Shown piece by piece: positions 8,768 through 17,796 of a stretch of 64,000 nt of DNA. How positions within the stretch are numbered: the first letter of the stretch is position 1; each line of letters opens with the position of its first letter. The position numbers and the translations under genes are program-made. Origin of the DNA: Bacteroides finegoldii DSM 17565 (GTDB taxonomy: Bacteria; Bacteroidota; Bacteroidia; Bacteroidales; Bacteroidaceae); the NCBI RefSeq assembly GCF_000156195.1, contig NZ_GG688317.1, positions 258,305 through 322,304 on the forward strand, given 5' to 3'. Under the pieces are notes generated by a model, which was not told the DNA's origin, made no database searches, and saw only the letters and a list, made by a program, of their open reading frames with translations.

Positions 8768-10348
8768 TTAGTCGGCTTTATACTTCAAAACGATGGTGGG
8801 ATATGCCACTTCATCAGCACAAGTAAACTGAGCAAAAAGTATGAAATTGCGAAAAAATTCCGCATTGCGCACAAAGAAATCGGGCACGAAACAGACCTGT
8901 TTTTCCACTTGCCGGAAGAGGTGTTCGAAATCTGCCATCAGCATAAAATGATAAGAATCGGACAGGTTACTCATCCCCGCTTTATAGGTAACAGCACTGT
9001 CAAGCACTTCGCCTTTATCCAACCGGAGTATATAGTCCGACAGACTGTCTTCGTCCGGTGCTAATAATAAACGACCGGCATAAAAGGCAGCGTACAGCTC
9101 CGAAGCCGGCTCCACGAAACTAGAAAGTTGCGTAAACAACGTTGTCTGAGGCAGCCGGTAGACAGGATAGGCTTTATCCGCAGTATAACAAAAAGTTATA
9201 CGGGGATTCTTATGCCTTTCTACAGAGGATGCCGTATTTGTCAGGGAGCGCATCATCCTCTCAGCCTCCGTCACATCGGGCACAGAAAGACTCAGCACAG
9301 ACGCCGCGTCCCGCAATGTATCTTCCCGTTGGAAAAGACAGGTCACCAAATCATGCCCGGTGTTTTCCATCAGATAACGCGAGATTTCACGGTTTCTTTC
9401 CTGCATTCCGCTATCATCGTCCACCCCTGCCGGTATATATTCACGACTGTCGCCATAGGCAAGCAGAGAGTTCCAGTCCGTGACACTTTGTTTGCTAAAA
9501 TAGAAAGTGGTGGAAGGCAACACTTCGCCCGGAAATCCTTTGACAGATTCTTGTTGCCGAAGCTGGTTGATAAAGGCGATACAGGTATCCGGATCATGAC
9601 TGACACCTGTAAAATAGACATAATCGTCCTTCATCTTCATGTCAAACTCCGTCCACCCTATCATGCCGTTCACACGGGTATAAATGGTAGCGACCGCTCT
9701 GCTTTTTTTCGGTGCGTTTATCTGCATGAAAGCAGGATCATCCGCCAGAGAATCTCCCTTCTTGCAGGTATCAATGACTTCTTCTATCAGTTTTTTCTGG
9801 AAGCTCAACACCATGAAATCGGACGTGAGATAGCAAGCGAGGAAATCACCGTCCGCCATCGGGTAGATTATTATCTTTTCTCCTTTGTAATCGAAGGTTT
9901 TCGGCGGATAGAGTGATGAAATGTATTTTTGCACGAATCTGTCTATCAGCTCTTTATCACCTTCTCCCAATCTGCAATAGAGCACTTGGTCGCGTTCGCT
10001 GTCCGGAGCATGGAAACTTATCAGCATTTGATTCATTTGCCGACTCAATCCGTGGGGACTATCTTCGGAAAGTTCGTACAGGGAATGTTTTAAGTAGGAA
10101 AACAGCTTGGATACATACAGGTATTGCCGTTCTTTGCTGCAAGTCAGATTATCGGTTTCAGTCACAAACTCAAGCACATCATCGGTAGCAAACACTGCCG
10201 AAGTAGTGGCGGGAACCAGCTCGTAAAGATTGAAATTTCTCTGTCCGTCAGCCGCCGACAGCCTGAAAAAAGAGTACATGACGAAACCTGCGCACAGAAG
10301 TACAACAGAAGAAGTGACCGCTATTTTCACTATCGTACGAAGTTTCAT
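8768..10348 (-). CDS. Membrane-anchored envelope protein, DUF3352-like
   Basis: A 526-residue protein with an N-terminal signal anchor (residues about 7-28, IAVTSSVVLLCAGFVMYSFF) and no other obvious membrane segment, so most of it should be periplasmic. No catalytic motif is visible. The repeated pattern of strands with phrases such as PATTSAVFATDDVLEFV resembles the DUF3352 type of protein, but I cannot assign a function. It has its own promoter 27 bases upstream and is the end of a minus-strand run that starts at murB or further up, separated by 82 bases from the metallo-hydrolase. Confidence 0.7.
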   Translation of the reverse strand: MKLRTIVKIAVTSSVVLLCAGFVMYSFFRLSAADGQRNFNLYELVPATTSAVFATDDVLEFVTETDNLTCSKERQYLYVSKLFSYLKHSLYELSEDSPHGLSRQMNQMLISFHAPDSERDQVLYCRLGEGDKELIDRFVQKYISSLYPPKTFDYKGEKIIIYPMADGDFLACYLTSDFMVLSFQKKLIEEVIDTCKKGDSLADDPAFMQINAPKKSRAVATIYTRVNGMIGWTEFDMKMKDDYVYFTGVSHDPDTCIAFINQLRQQESVKGFPGEVLPSTTFYFSKQSVTDWNSLLAYGDSREYIPAGVDDDSGMQERNREISRYLMENTGHDLVTCLFQREDTLRDAASVLSLSVPDVTEAERMMRSLTNTASSVERHKNPRITFCYTADKAYPVYRLPQTTLFTQLSSFVEPASELYAAFYAGRLLLAPDEDSLSDYILRLDKGEVLDSAVTYKAGMSNLSDSYHFMLMADFEHLFRQVEKQVCFVPDFFVRNAEFFRNFILFAQFTCADEVAYPTIVLKYKAD

Positions 10349-10374
10349 AATATTTGCTGTTTATCTGCTCGGTG

Positions 10375-10382
10375 CAAAAATA
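10375..10382 (-). promoter_or_regulatory. -7 element (TATTTTTG) for the DUF3352-like gene
   Basis: Matches TAnnTTTG on the minus strand, 27 bases upstream of the start codon. Confidence 0.6.
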
Positions 10383-10430
10383 ATAATTTCTACAAAGAAA
10401 ACAAAACTTTTACTAAAAAACCACCGGTAA

Positions 10431-11189
10431 TTAAAGAAGGATTTCCAATCCGTCAAATGCCAGGTGAATATTCTCCGGAAGTCTCCGTTCAGCTTCGGCA
10501 TGCAAGCCCATATCATGACTCATGTGTATAAAGTATGTCTTCTTTGCCTGAATGCGCCGCGCAACCGCCAAAGCCGCCTCCAGATTCTGATGTGTAGGAT
10601 GCGGGGCTATGCGGAGTGCATTCACAATCAGAACATCCACGCCTGCCAATTGTTCATAGGATTCTTCGGGCATGGTCAGCATATCGGTGATATAACCGAG
10701 TTTTCCGATCCGGTATCCGAGAATCGGCAACCGCCCGTGCATCACACGCAGGGGAAGCACTTCGGTATGGTTTATGTAAAAGGGTTGTCCCGCCACAATC
10801 TCTTGCAAAGGAATATTAGGGACACCGGGATACGAATGTTCCACAAAACAATAGGGCATACGCGAACGCAATCCGCGTGCTACGTATTCTTCCGCATAAA
10901 TAGGAACTGAACCAAACTGGCAGAACGGACGAAGATCGTCCAGACCGCCCACATGATCGTAATGCTCATGCGTAATGAGCACTCCGTCTATCTTCTCGAA
11001 AGGGAGATGCAGTACTTGCTCCCGAAAGTCGGGACCGCAATCTATCAATATGCGCGCATCTTCCGTCTCTACAATGGCAGAGGCACGCAACCTGTTATCT
11101 TTCGGATCGGCAGAAGTACAAACTGCACATGTGCAACCAATCTGGGGCACTCCTGTCGATGTTCCACTTCCAATGATTCTTACCTTCAT
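10431..11189 (-). CDS. MBL-fold metallo-hydrolase (PhnP-like phosphodiesterase group)
   Basis: A 252-residue metallo-beta-lactamase-fold hydrolase. The metal-binding HxHxDH motif is in LITHEHYDHVGGLDDLRPF, with further ligands at RVMHGR and FIHMSHD. The N-terminal GCTCAVCTS cysteines resemble the structural zinc site of PhnP-type cyclic phosphodiesterases. The substrate is not known; a cyclic nucleotide or nucleic-acid phosphodiester is the likely class. It begins 6 bases after murB ends and is probably co-translated with it. Confidence 0.85.
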   Translation of the reverse strand: MKVRIIGSGTSTGVPQIGCTCAVCTSADPKDNRLRASAIVETEDARILIDCGPDFREQVLHLPFEKIDGVLITHEHYDHVGGLDDLRPFCQFGSVPIYAEEYVARGLRSRMPYCFVEHSYPGVPNIPLQEIVAGQPFYINHTEVLPLRVMHGRLPILGYRIGKLGYITDMLTMPEESYEQLAGVDVLIVNALRIAPHPTHQNLEAALAVARRIQAKKTYFIHMSHDMGLHAEAERRLPENIHLAFDGLEILL

Positions 11190-11195
11190 ACTTCA

Positions 11196-12185
11196 TTAAA
11201 TTACGTTTACTTCCGGGTGGATATCGATACCGAATTTATCGCGTACTGAAGCCCGCACCGCATCTGAGAGTGCGACAATGTCACTGCCTTTCGCTCCACC
11301 CCGATTCACCAGCACCAATGCTTGTTTATCGTGGACGGCGGCAGGTCCTAAGGATTTTCCTTTCCATCCGCATTGGTCGATCATCCATCCGGCAGGGATT
11401 TTCACACGCCCGTCAGGAAGCTCATAGTAAGGTATGCGGGGATAGTCCCGCTGCAAGGCTTCCAGCTTTTCTTTCGCCACAATGGGGTTCATAAAGAAAC
11501 TGCCTGCATTTCCCATCACTTTCGGGTCGGGCAGTTTACTTTCGCGAATCTCAATAATCACTTTACGGACAATGGGCAACGTCGGTGCAGGATACTTTGC
11601 AAGTTCCTGGCGAATCGTTCCATAGTCCAGCGTGTACCGTTCTTCTTTACTAAGACGGAAGCGGACATAGGTGACAAAAACGGATTTGTTCTCAGGACGC
11701 TTGAAAATGCTGCTGCGATAGGCATACTCGCATTCTTCGACAGAGTAGACACGCCCGTATCCTTGAACGTTCACTGTCTCTACCGCCGTTATCAGGTCTT
11801 TCACCTCCACTCCGTAGGCTCCGATATTTTGCACGGCACTCGCTCCCACCTCACCGGGAATCAACGAAAGATTCTCCGCTCCATACCATCCATGCTCCAC
11901 GCAACAGGCTACAAAATCATCCCACACAACTCCCGCACCGACACGCAGGGATACGGTCTGAGAGTCTTCGGCCGTCACTTCGATACCTCCGATGCGGGAA
12001 TGCAGTATCAGCCCGTCGTAGTCTTTGGTAAACAGCAGATTGCTGCCGCCGCCAATATGCAAAAAAGGTGTCGTAACGGCACCTTGCGCAATATACTCCT
12101 TCAGTTCCGCTACTGAGGCGTATTCCAGAAAACGGGAGGCACTGACATCAATGCCGAAGGTATTGTAGGGCAAAAGAGAATACAT
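11196..12185 (-). CDS. murB: UDP-N-acetylenolpyruvoylglucosamine reductase MurB
   Basis: Reduces UDP-GlcNAc-enolpyruvate to UDP-MurNAc with NADPH in peptidoglycan synthesis. The protein is 329 residues (long, type I MurB). FAD-binding signature [11 protein letters not shown], the [16 protein letters not shown] segment, the catalytic serine loop [10 protein letters not shown], and the C-terminal glutamate in IHPEVNVI are all present. It is followed closely by the metallo-hydrolase and preceded by a DUF4348 lipoprotein gene. Confidence 0.96.
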   Translation of the reverse strand: MYSLLPYNTFGIDVSASRFLEYASVAELKEYIAQGAVTTPFLHIGGGSNLLFTKDYDGLILHSRIGGIEVTAEDSQTVSLRVGAGVVWDDFVACCVEHGWYGAENLSLIPGEVGASAVQNIGAYGVEVKDLITAVETVNVQGYGRVYSVEECEYAYRSSIFKRPENKSVFVTYVRFRLSKEERYTLDYGTIRQELAKYPAPTLPIVRKVIIEIRESKLPDPKVMGNAGSFFMNPIVAKEKLEALQRDYPRIPYYELPDGRVKIPAGWMIDQCGWKGKSLGPAAVHDKQALVLVNRGGAKGSDIVALSDAVRASVRDKFGIDIHPEVNVI

Positions 12186-12205
12186 AGTCTATCTGTTTAA
12201 AAAAG

Positions 12206-13054
12206 TTATATACTGGTGTCTTCAAACTTATACAGCTCCCATCCTCCGGCTTTCCGACGGAAGTACAGGATGTTGGAGAAACCGTTGCCGATACCTTTCA
12301 ACGCAAGAATCTTCGTTGTCGAGTTATCATCGTTTCTCTGTCCGTAGTTGATATTGGAGAGACGTTCGGAAGGAAGTTCCGGTTTGAAGGCAAACCATTG
12401 GTCCCGGTCGAGCGTTGTCTCCAAAATGGAGAAGTCGTCATCCGGATCGCAGGTAACAAAAATCAACGGTTCGCGTATGCGCCGACTCTGGAAAAGGCTG
12501 TCGACGGCAAAACGGCCGAAGAACTCCACAAAGTCCTCATTGTCGTCCTGCTCGATAGGACGCAAATTGATGGCTTCCAGCATCCACGCTCCTTTGATGC
12601 GTTCAAAGTAATACTTTTTCATCATCCGTGTCTTCACGAATATCCACTCCACTTGCACAGAGGTAAGCGCAGTATCTCCTACTAAATCCATATCTTCTTC
12701 TTTATCAAACAGGAGCGTATAGTAATGCTGCTTGGTAAATAAGTCGTCATGCTTCCAACGGTGTTCGTCGATGTTCAGCTTCTTGTCTCCATTGTAGTAG
12801 GGCAACGGAAACTTCACACGCTGACGCTGCAACACGTCGTCGGAGGCAAAATTATAGATGAAATCGTCGAAAGACTCGTCGGCCTGTATAGGCTGCGGCT
12901 CTTCCGGCAATTCTTCCTGGTGGACTGAATCGGTTTTGTACCGGATGGAATCCACCTCTTTTGTAATAGATGCGAAGGGGTCAATCTTAGCTTTCTTGTT
13001 TCCACAGGAACTCAGCATACCGAGCAGTATGACCCCTGCAATTAGTTTTTTCAT
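12206..13054 (-). CDS. DUF4348 domain lipoprotein
   Basis: A 282-residue Bacteroidales lipoprotein. The signal peptide ends in the lipobox LGMLSSC (Cys at residue 17), followed by GNKK. The rest matches what I know as DUF4348, an uncharacterised family; nothing catalytic is visible. The stop of the SDR gene upstream and this start codon overlap by one base, so it is translated in the same unit. Confidence 0.8.
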   Translation of the reverse strand: MKKLIAGVILLGMLSSCGNKKAKIDPFASITKEVDSIRYKTDSVHQEELPEEPQPIQADESFDDFIYNFASDDVLQRQRVKFPLPYYNGDKKLNIDEHRWKHDDLFTKQHYYTLLFDKEEDMDLVGDTALTSVQVEWIFVKTRMMKKYYFERIKGAWMLEAINLRPIEQDDNEDFVEFFGRFAVDSLFQSRRIREPLIFVTCDPDDDFSILETTLDRDQWFAFKPELPSERLSNINYGQRNDDNSTTKILALKGIGNGFSNILYFRRKAGGWELYKFEDTSI

Positions 13055-14007
13055 TATTTTAATTTCTCTCGTAACTTTTCAAGCATATCCACCGTCATGC
13101 TTTCCAAATCGTAGGCGGGCTTCCATCCCCACTCTTCGCGAGCACAGGTGTCGTCCAGACTGTCGGGCCAGCTATCGGCTATGCGCTGCTTCAAGGGGTC
13201 TATTTCATAAACCATCTCAAACTGCGGCACGTGCTTCTTGATTGCCTGGTATATCGTTTCCGGGTCGAAACTCATGGAAGCGATATTGAAAGCATTGCGG
13301 TGTATCAGTCTTTCCGACTCAGCTTCCATCAGTGTGATCGCCGCGTTCAGCGCATCCGGCATATACATCATATCCATCAAAGTGCCTTGCTTAATGGGGC
13401 ACACAAACTTCTCTCCTTTCACTGCCGAATAGTAAATATCGACAGCATAGTCGGTCGTACCTCCTCCCGGAGGGGTCACATTCGAAATAATGCCCGGAAA
13501 ACGGACAGCACGGGTATCGACACCGTATTTATTAAAATAGTAGTCACTCAGCAACTCTGTCGTTACTTTCGTGACTCCATACATGGTACGCGGACGCTGG
13601 ATCGTGTCTTGCGGCGTCTTGGTGTGAGGCGTACTTGCACCAAACGAGCCGATAGAACTGGGAGTGAACACCGCGCATCCTTGTTCACGTGCCACTTCCA
13701 GCACATTCCATAATCCATCAATACCTATCTTCCAAGCCAATTTGGGTTTCGACTCGGCAACTACGGACAACAGGGCAGCCAAATTATAAATCGTATCAAT
13801 GTGATACTCTTTTACCACAGATGCCACCGCCTGCGCATCCGTCACATCAGCAATTGCCGAAGGACCGGACTCTTTCAATTCTCCTTTAGGCTCTGCACCC
13901 GGTATATAACCTGCTACAACATTTGTATTTCCATAGCGTTTACGTAACTCCATTGTAAGTTCGGACCCGATCTGTCCGGTAGCTCCAATAATCAAAATGT
14001 GTTCCAT
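13054..14007 (-). CDS. SDR-type L-threonine 3-dehydrogenase
   Basis: A 317-residue NAD-dependent epimerase/dehydratase-fold protein. The dinucleotide motif is GATGQIGSE (residues 8-16) and the catalytic YxxxK is in TMYGVTKVTTE, with the conserved serine in PSSIGSFG. It is divergent from kbl, which encodes the next enzyme in threonine breakdown, and proteins of this type in Bacteroidetes and archaea oxidise L-threonine to 2-amino-3-ketobutyrate. The functional call rests mainly on that neighbour plus family similarity; a nucleotide-sugar epimerase is the alternative. Confidence 0.82.
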   Translation of the reverse strand: MEHILIIGATGQIGSELTMELRKRYGNTNVVAGYIPGAEPKGELKESGPSAIADVTDAQAVASVVKEYHIDTIYNLAALLSVVAESKPKLAWKIGIDGLWNVLEVAREQGCAVFTPSSIGSFGASTPHTKTPQDTIQRPRTMYGVTKVTTELLSDYYFNKYGVDTRAVRFPGIISNVTPPGGGTTDYAVDIYYSAVKGEKFVCPIKQGTLMDMMYMPDALNAAITLMEAESERLIHRNAFNIASMSFDPETIYQAIKKHVPQFEMVYEIDPLKQRIADSWPDSLDDTCAREEWGWKPAYDLESMTVDMLEKLREKLK

Positions 14008-14142
14008 TTTTTTTCTGACTTAGAATAATAAGCTTAAATAGTGCGCAAAGTAAGCACTTTTTTTTCAGATTTTAATCAAAAAGACATTGTTATTCCAAGA
14101 AAAATTGTGTCCTTTGCAATATAACTTAATCACATAAACACC

Positions 14143-15330
14143 ATGTACGGTAAAATGCAAGAATTCCTCAGCCAGACACTGGCTGAAATCAAGGAGGCCG
14201 GACTTTACAAAGAAGAACGCCTGATTGAGAGTGCGCAGCAAGCTGCCATTACAGTAAAAGGTAAAGAGGTACTGAACTTCTGTGCCAACAATTACTTGGG
14301 ACTGTCCAATCACCCCCGATTGATCAAGGCTTCCCAAGAGATGATGAATCGCCGCGGATACGGTATGTCGTCCGTCCGTTTTATCTGCGGGACACAGGAT
14401 ATTCATAAAGAACTGGAAGCGGCTATTTCCGACTATTTCCAGACAGAAGACACGATTCTATATGCTGCCTGCTTCGATGCGAACGGCGGGGTATTCGAAC
14501 CGCTCTTCACCGAAGAGGATGCGATTATCTCGGACTCGCTGAACCACGCTTCCATCATCGACGGCGTGCGTCTGTGTAAAGCGAAACGCTATCGTTATGC
14601 CAATGCCGATATGAAGGATCTGGAAAGATGTCTGCAAGAAGCGCAGGCGCAACGTTTCCGTATTGTCGTGACGGACGGTGTGTTCTCTATGGATGGCAAT
14701 GTAGCTCCGATGGATCAGATTTGCGATCTGGCCGAGAAATATGATGCGCTGGTGATGGTAGACGAGTCTCACTCGGCAGGAGTGGTAGGCGCCACCGGTC
14801 ATGGGGTCAGCGAATTGTATAAGACACACGGCCGCGTGGATATCTACACCGGAACGCTGGGCAAAGCTTTCGGTGGTGCGCTGGGAGGATTTACGACAGG
14901 CCGCAAAGAGATTATCGACCTGTTGCGTCAACGCAGCCGTCCGTATCTGTTCTCTAATTCATTGGCTCCGGGCATTATCGGCGCCAGCCTTGAAGTATTC
15001 AAAATGCTGAAAGAAAGCAATGCGCTGCACGACAAGCTCGTAGAGAACGTGAATTACTTCCGCGACAAGATGACCGCTGCCGGATTTGATATCAAACCGA
15101 CGCAGAGTGCGATATGCGCTGTGATGCTGTATGATGCGAAGTTGTCTCAGATTTATGCTGCACGTATGCAGGAAGAGGGTATTTACGTGACCGGTTTCTA
15201 TTATCCGGTGGTTCCGAAGGAACAGGCGCGTATCCGTGTGCAAATCTCTGCAGGACACGAGAAGGCTCATCTCGACAAATGTATCGCTGCCTTTATCAAA
15301 GTGGGTAAAGAACTCGGCGTATTGAAATAA
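14143..15330 (+). CDS. kbl: Glycine C-acetyltransferase (2-amino-3-ketobutyrate CoA ligase)
   Basis: PLP enzyme that splits 2-amino-3-ketobutyrate with CoA into glycine and acetyl-CoA. The 395-residue length is normal for alpha-oxoamine synthases. The N-terminal LNFCANNYLGLSNHP, the aspartate of VDESHSAG, and the PLP lysine in TGTLGKAFGGALGGF are present. It faces away from the SDR dehydrogenase gene across a 135-bp spacer, giving a complete two-step threonine-to-glycine route. Confidence 0.95.
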   Translation: MYGKMQEFLSQTLAEIKEAGLYKEERLIESAQQAAITVKGKEVLNFCANNYLGLSNHPRLIKASQEMMNRRGYGMSSVRFICGTQDIHKELEAAISDYFQTEDTILYAACFDANGGVFEPLFTEEDAIISDSLNHASIIDGVRLCKAKRYRYANADMKDLERCLQEAQAQRFRIVVTDGVFSMDGNVAPMDQICDLAEKYDALVMVDESHSAGVVGATGHGVSELYKTHGRVDIYTGTLGKAFGGALGGFTTGRKEIIDLLRQRSRPYLFSNSLAPGIIGASLEVFKMLKESNALHDKLVENVNYFRDKMTAAGFDIKPTQSAICAVMLYDAKLSQIYAARMQEEGIYVTGFYYPVVPKEQARIRVQISAGHEKAHLDKCIAAFIKVGKELGVLK

Positions 15331-15341
15331 AACTTTTTCAT

Positions 15342-15400
15342 ATCTTCCATTGTTATTATCGGGGTGCATTAGAAGTGCCGACAAGATAACAATGGAAGAT
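15342..15400 (+). terminator. Long terminator hairpin after kbl
   Basis: ATCTTCCATTGTTAT (15342-15356) pairs perfectly with ATAACAATGGAAGAT (15386-15400), followed by seven T. The next start codon is only 14 bases further, so it also sits in the leader of the DUF2721 gene. Confidence 0.85.
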
Positions 15401-15414
15401 TTTTTTATTTATAT

Positions 15415-15828
15415 ATGGAAGAATTGACTCTCACGACTCCTGCCCTTCTTTTCTCGGCAGTCTCACTGATTTTATTGGCTTACACCAATCGTTTCTTATC
15501 GTACGCACAGCTTGTGCGGCAGTTACGCGACCGCTATATGGAGAATCCTACGGATATCACGGTAGCACAAATAGAGAACTTACGGAAACGTTTGAATCTG
15601 ACCCGCACCATGCAAGGACTGGGAATTGCGAGCCTGTTTCTCTGTGTGGTCAGTATGTTTTTCATTTATATCGGACTGCAACTGCTGTCCGCCTATGTAT
15701 TCGGAGTGGCTCTGCTGTTGCTTATCGCTTCATTGGGCGTGTCTTTCCGCGAAATACAGATTTCCACCCGTTCGCTGGAGATTTATCTGGGAACGATGGA
15801 GAAAGGAAAGAATAAAGACAGAAAATGA
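15415..15828 (+). CDS. DUF2721 family membrane protein
   Basis: A 137-residue inner-membrane protein. One hydrophobic segment is at residues 8-24 and two more are at about 66-88 and 92-112, with a basic cytoplasmic stretch between them (RQLRDRYMENP). The layout and length match DUF2721; function unknown. It follows the kbl terminator and converges on ferritin. Confidence 0.78.
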   Translation: MEELTLTTPALLFSAVSLILLAYTNRFLSYAQLVRQLRDRYMENPTDITVAQIENLRKRLNLTRTMQGLGIASLFLCVVSMFFIYIGLQLLSAYVFGVALLLLIASLGVSFREIQISTRSLEIYLGTMEKGKNKDRK

Positions 15829-15843
15829 CCTGTAAACAAAAAA

Positions 15844-15898
15844 GAGGGTGTGTCGAAACCCTCATAAACTAAAAGGGGAGTTTTGACACATCCCCTTT
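15844..15898. terminator. Hairpin between the convergent DUF2721 and ferritin genes
   Basis: GGGTGTGTC (15846-15854) pairs with GACACATCC (15885-15893), extended by AAAC/GTTTT inside. It is placed where two convergent transcripts should end. Confidence 0.6.
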
Positions 15899-15938
15899 CA
15901 TAACTTTTATTTGTAGCTTATTAAGTATGTGTAACTTA

Positions 15939-16418
15939 TTAACGCTGTCCCAATTGTGAGTCTACAAAGAAAATTCCGGTATCACCGGCTTTCTTGATTT
16001 TGTCAACAATGCCTTGCACTGTAGCTTCTTCTTCTACTTGTTCGCGAACGAATCCCCACAAGAAATCCTGTGTTGCTTTGTCCTTCTCAGCAGCAGCTAC
16101 ATCTACCAGTTTGTCTACCAATTGAGAAACATGGCATTCATGTTTGTAAACGTGCTCGAATACTTCCAGCGGACTACCCCAACCGTTAGGAACAATATCT
16201 ATTTTATCAACTTTAGCGGTTCCTCCACGTTTGATAATATAATCTGCCATAGCATAAGCATGCGCCATCTCTTCCTGAGACTGCTTCTTCATCCAATGGG
16301 CAAAACCACTGAAACCTTCTTTCTCGAAATAGAAAGACATTGCCAAATACAGGTTAGCAGACCACATCTCAGCAGTAATCTGTTCGTTAATTGCATTTTG
16401 TAATTTTTCTGAAATCAT
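15939..16418 (-). CDS. ftnA: Ferritin, bacterial non-haem type
   Basis: A 159-residue four-helix iron-storage protein forming 24-subunit shells. The ferroxidase ligands fit the pattern E in QITAEMW, ExxH in QEEMAHA, and later VREQVEEE. The start MISEKLQNAI is chosen because the longer frame from 16466 would begin upstream of the likely transcription start; a TAnnTTTG element lies 51 bases before this ATG. Transcribed alone. Confidence 0.93.
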   Translation of the reverse strand: MISEKLQNAINEQITAEMWSANLYLAMSFYFEKEGFSGFAHWMKKQSQEEMAHAYAMADYIIKRGGTAKVDKIDIVPNGWGSPLEVFEHVYKHECHVSQLVDKLVDVAAAEKDKATQDFLWGFVREQVEEEATVQGIVDKIKKAGDTGIFFVDSQLGQR

Positions 16419-16468
16419 AATCGTATCTTTTATTAAGTTGTTAATGTAGTTTCTTTTTGAACTCATTA

Positions 16469-16476
16469 CAAAAATA
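16469..16476 (-). promoter_or_regulatory. -7 element (TATTTTTG) for ferritin
   Basis: Matches TAnnTTTG on the minus strand and decides the ferritin start, since the longer reading frame overlaps it. Confidence 0.6.
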
Positions 16477-16559
16477 ACAAGATTTCAGTTCAGATTGTTC
16501 CATGTACCCCGTATTTTTAAACTACATTCACACTTTGATTGTAGCGGTTTATTTTTTAT

Positions 16560-17720
16560 TTACACCAGCTCGTCGGAAGTATATCCTTTCGGAAGCTCAC
16601 GACAGTTATAGCCGGAAGCCATTATTTCACCGTATGCACCGGCAGAACGAAGGGCTATCAGGTCTCCACGCTTGACTTTGTTCAGATCAATCGCCTTTCC
16701 GAAAACATCGGACGACTCACATATCGGACCTACTACATCGTACGCTTCCATCGGTTCTTCGGAGGTCAGGTTTTCCATCTTATGGTATGCCTGATACAAA
16801 GCCGGACGGATCAAATCGGTCATACCTGCATCGAGGATGGCAAATTTCTTCTTGGCTCCTTGCTTCACATACAGCACTTTAGATATCAACGTACCGCACT
16901 GCCCCACGACGGCACGCCCCAATTCAAAATGAAGTGTTTGATAAGGACGCAGTTTCAGTTGTCCGGCATAGGTGGCAAAATAATCTTTGAAGTTCGGGAT
17001 AGCCTGACGGTTGGGATGGCCGTAATCTATCCCCAGACCACCACCGACATTTATATGTTCTACCAGAATCCGATGCGCTTCCAACTTGTCCTGCAATTCA
17101 TTGACACGATTGCACAAAGCGACGAAATCGCCCATATCGAGAATCTGCGAACCGATGTGGAAGTGAAGGCCGATAAACTTGATATTCTTCATTCCCAAAG
17201 CCACGTCTATCACTTTATCCATATCCTGCATACTGATACCGAATTTATTTTCGGCAAGACCGGTAGTGATATTGGCGTGAGTATGCGCGCCTACATCCGG
17301 ATTGATGCGGAAAGCGACATTGGCTATTTTGTTTTGAGCGGCTGCCAGCTCGTTGATTACTTCAAGCTCGGGAATAGATTCTACATTAAAACAGAAGATT
17401 CCATATTCTAATCCGAGATTGATTTCCCAGTCTGCTTTACCCACTCCCGCAAAAACGACTTTATTGGCCGGGAATCCTGCACGGATAGCGGCACGGATCT
17501 CTCCACCGCTCACACAGTCGGCTCCCATTCCGCTTTCACGGATGATGGCAAGTACCTTCGGATTGGCATTCGCTTTGACAGCATAGTGTACTGAATAATT
17601 AGGATATTTGGCAACCTCATGGTTAATAGCCGACAATGTATCACGCAGCACTTTGGTATCGTAATAATAGAAAGGTGTCTGCAAAGTGCGGAATTTATCG
17701 ATTGGAAATATTCCCTTCAT
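16560..17720 (-). CDS. lysA: Diaminopimelate decarboxylase
   Basis: Converts meso-diaminopimelate to L-lysine, PLP-dependent, fold III. The 386-residue protein has the PLP lysine in HYAVKANANPKVL, the HIGSQI segment, the glycine loop NVGGGLGIDYG, and the active-site GPICESSDVFGK. It lies downstream of lysC on the same strand, but a strong hairpin with a U tract separates them. Confidence 0.96.
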   Translation of the reverse strand: MKGIFPIDKFRTLQTPFYYYDTKVLRDTLSAINHEVAKYPNYSVHYAVKANANPKVLAIIRESGMGADCVSGGEIRAAIRAGFPANKVVFAGVGKADWEINLGLEYGIFCFNVESIPELEVINELAAAQNKIANVAFRINPDVGAHTHANITTGLAENKFGISMQDMDKVIDVALGMKNIKFIGLHFHIGSQILDMGDFVALCNRVNELQDKLEAHRILVEHINVGGGLGIDYGHPNRQAIPNFKDYFATYAGQLKLRPYQTLHFELGRAVVGQCGTLISKVLYVKQGAKKKFAILDAGMTDLIRPALYQAYHKMENLTSEEPMEAYDVVGPICESSDVFGKAIDLNKVKRGDLIALRSAGAYGEIMASGYNCRELPKGYTSDELV

Positions 17721-17751
17721 AATTCAAAAACTTGTTTAGTTGGTTAAAAAA

Positions 17752-17780
17752 AGCGCTTTTATCAGTTCGGTAAAAGCGCT
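17752..17780 (-). terminator. Intrinsic terminator between lysC and lysA
   Basis: On the minus strand AGCGCTTTTA pairs with TAAAAGCGCT (10 bp, loop of 9) and is followed directly by seven T. It lies 17 bases after the lysC stop and 32 before the lysA start, so it may be a terminator or an attenuator. Confidence 0.8.
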
Positions 17781-17796
17781 CATATTATTGATGGAA

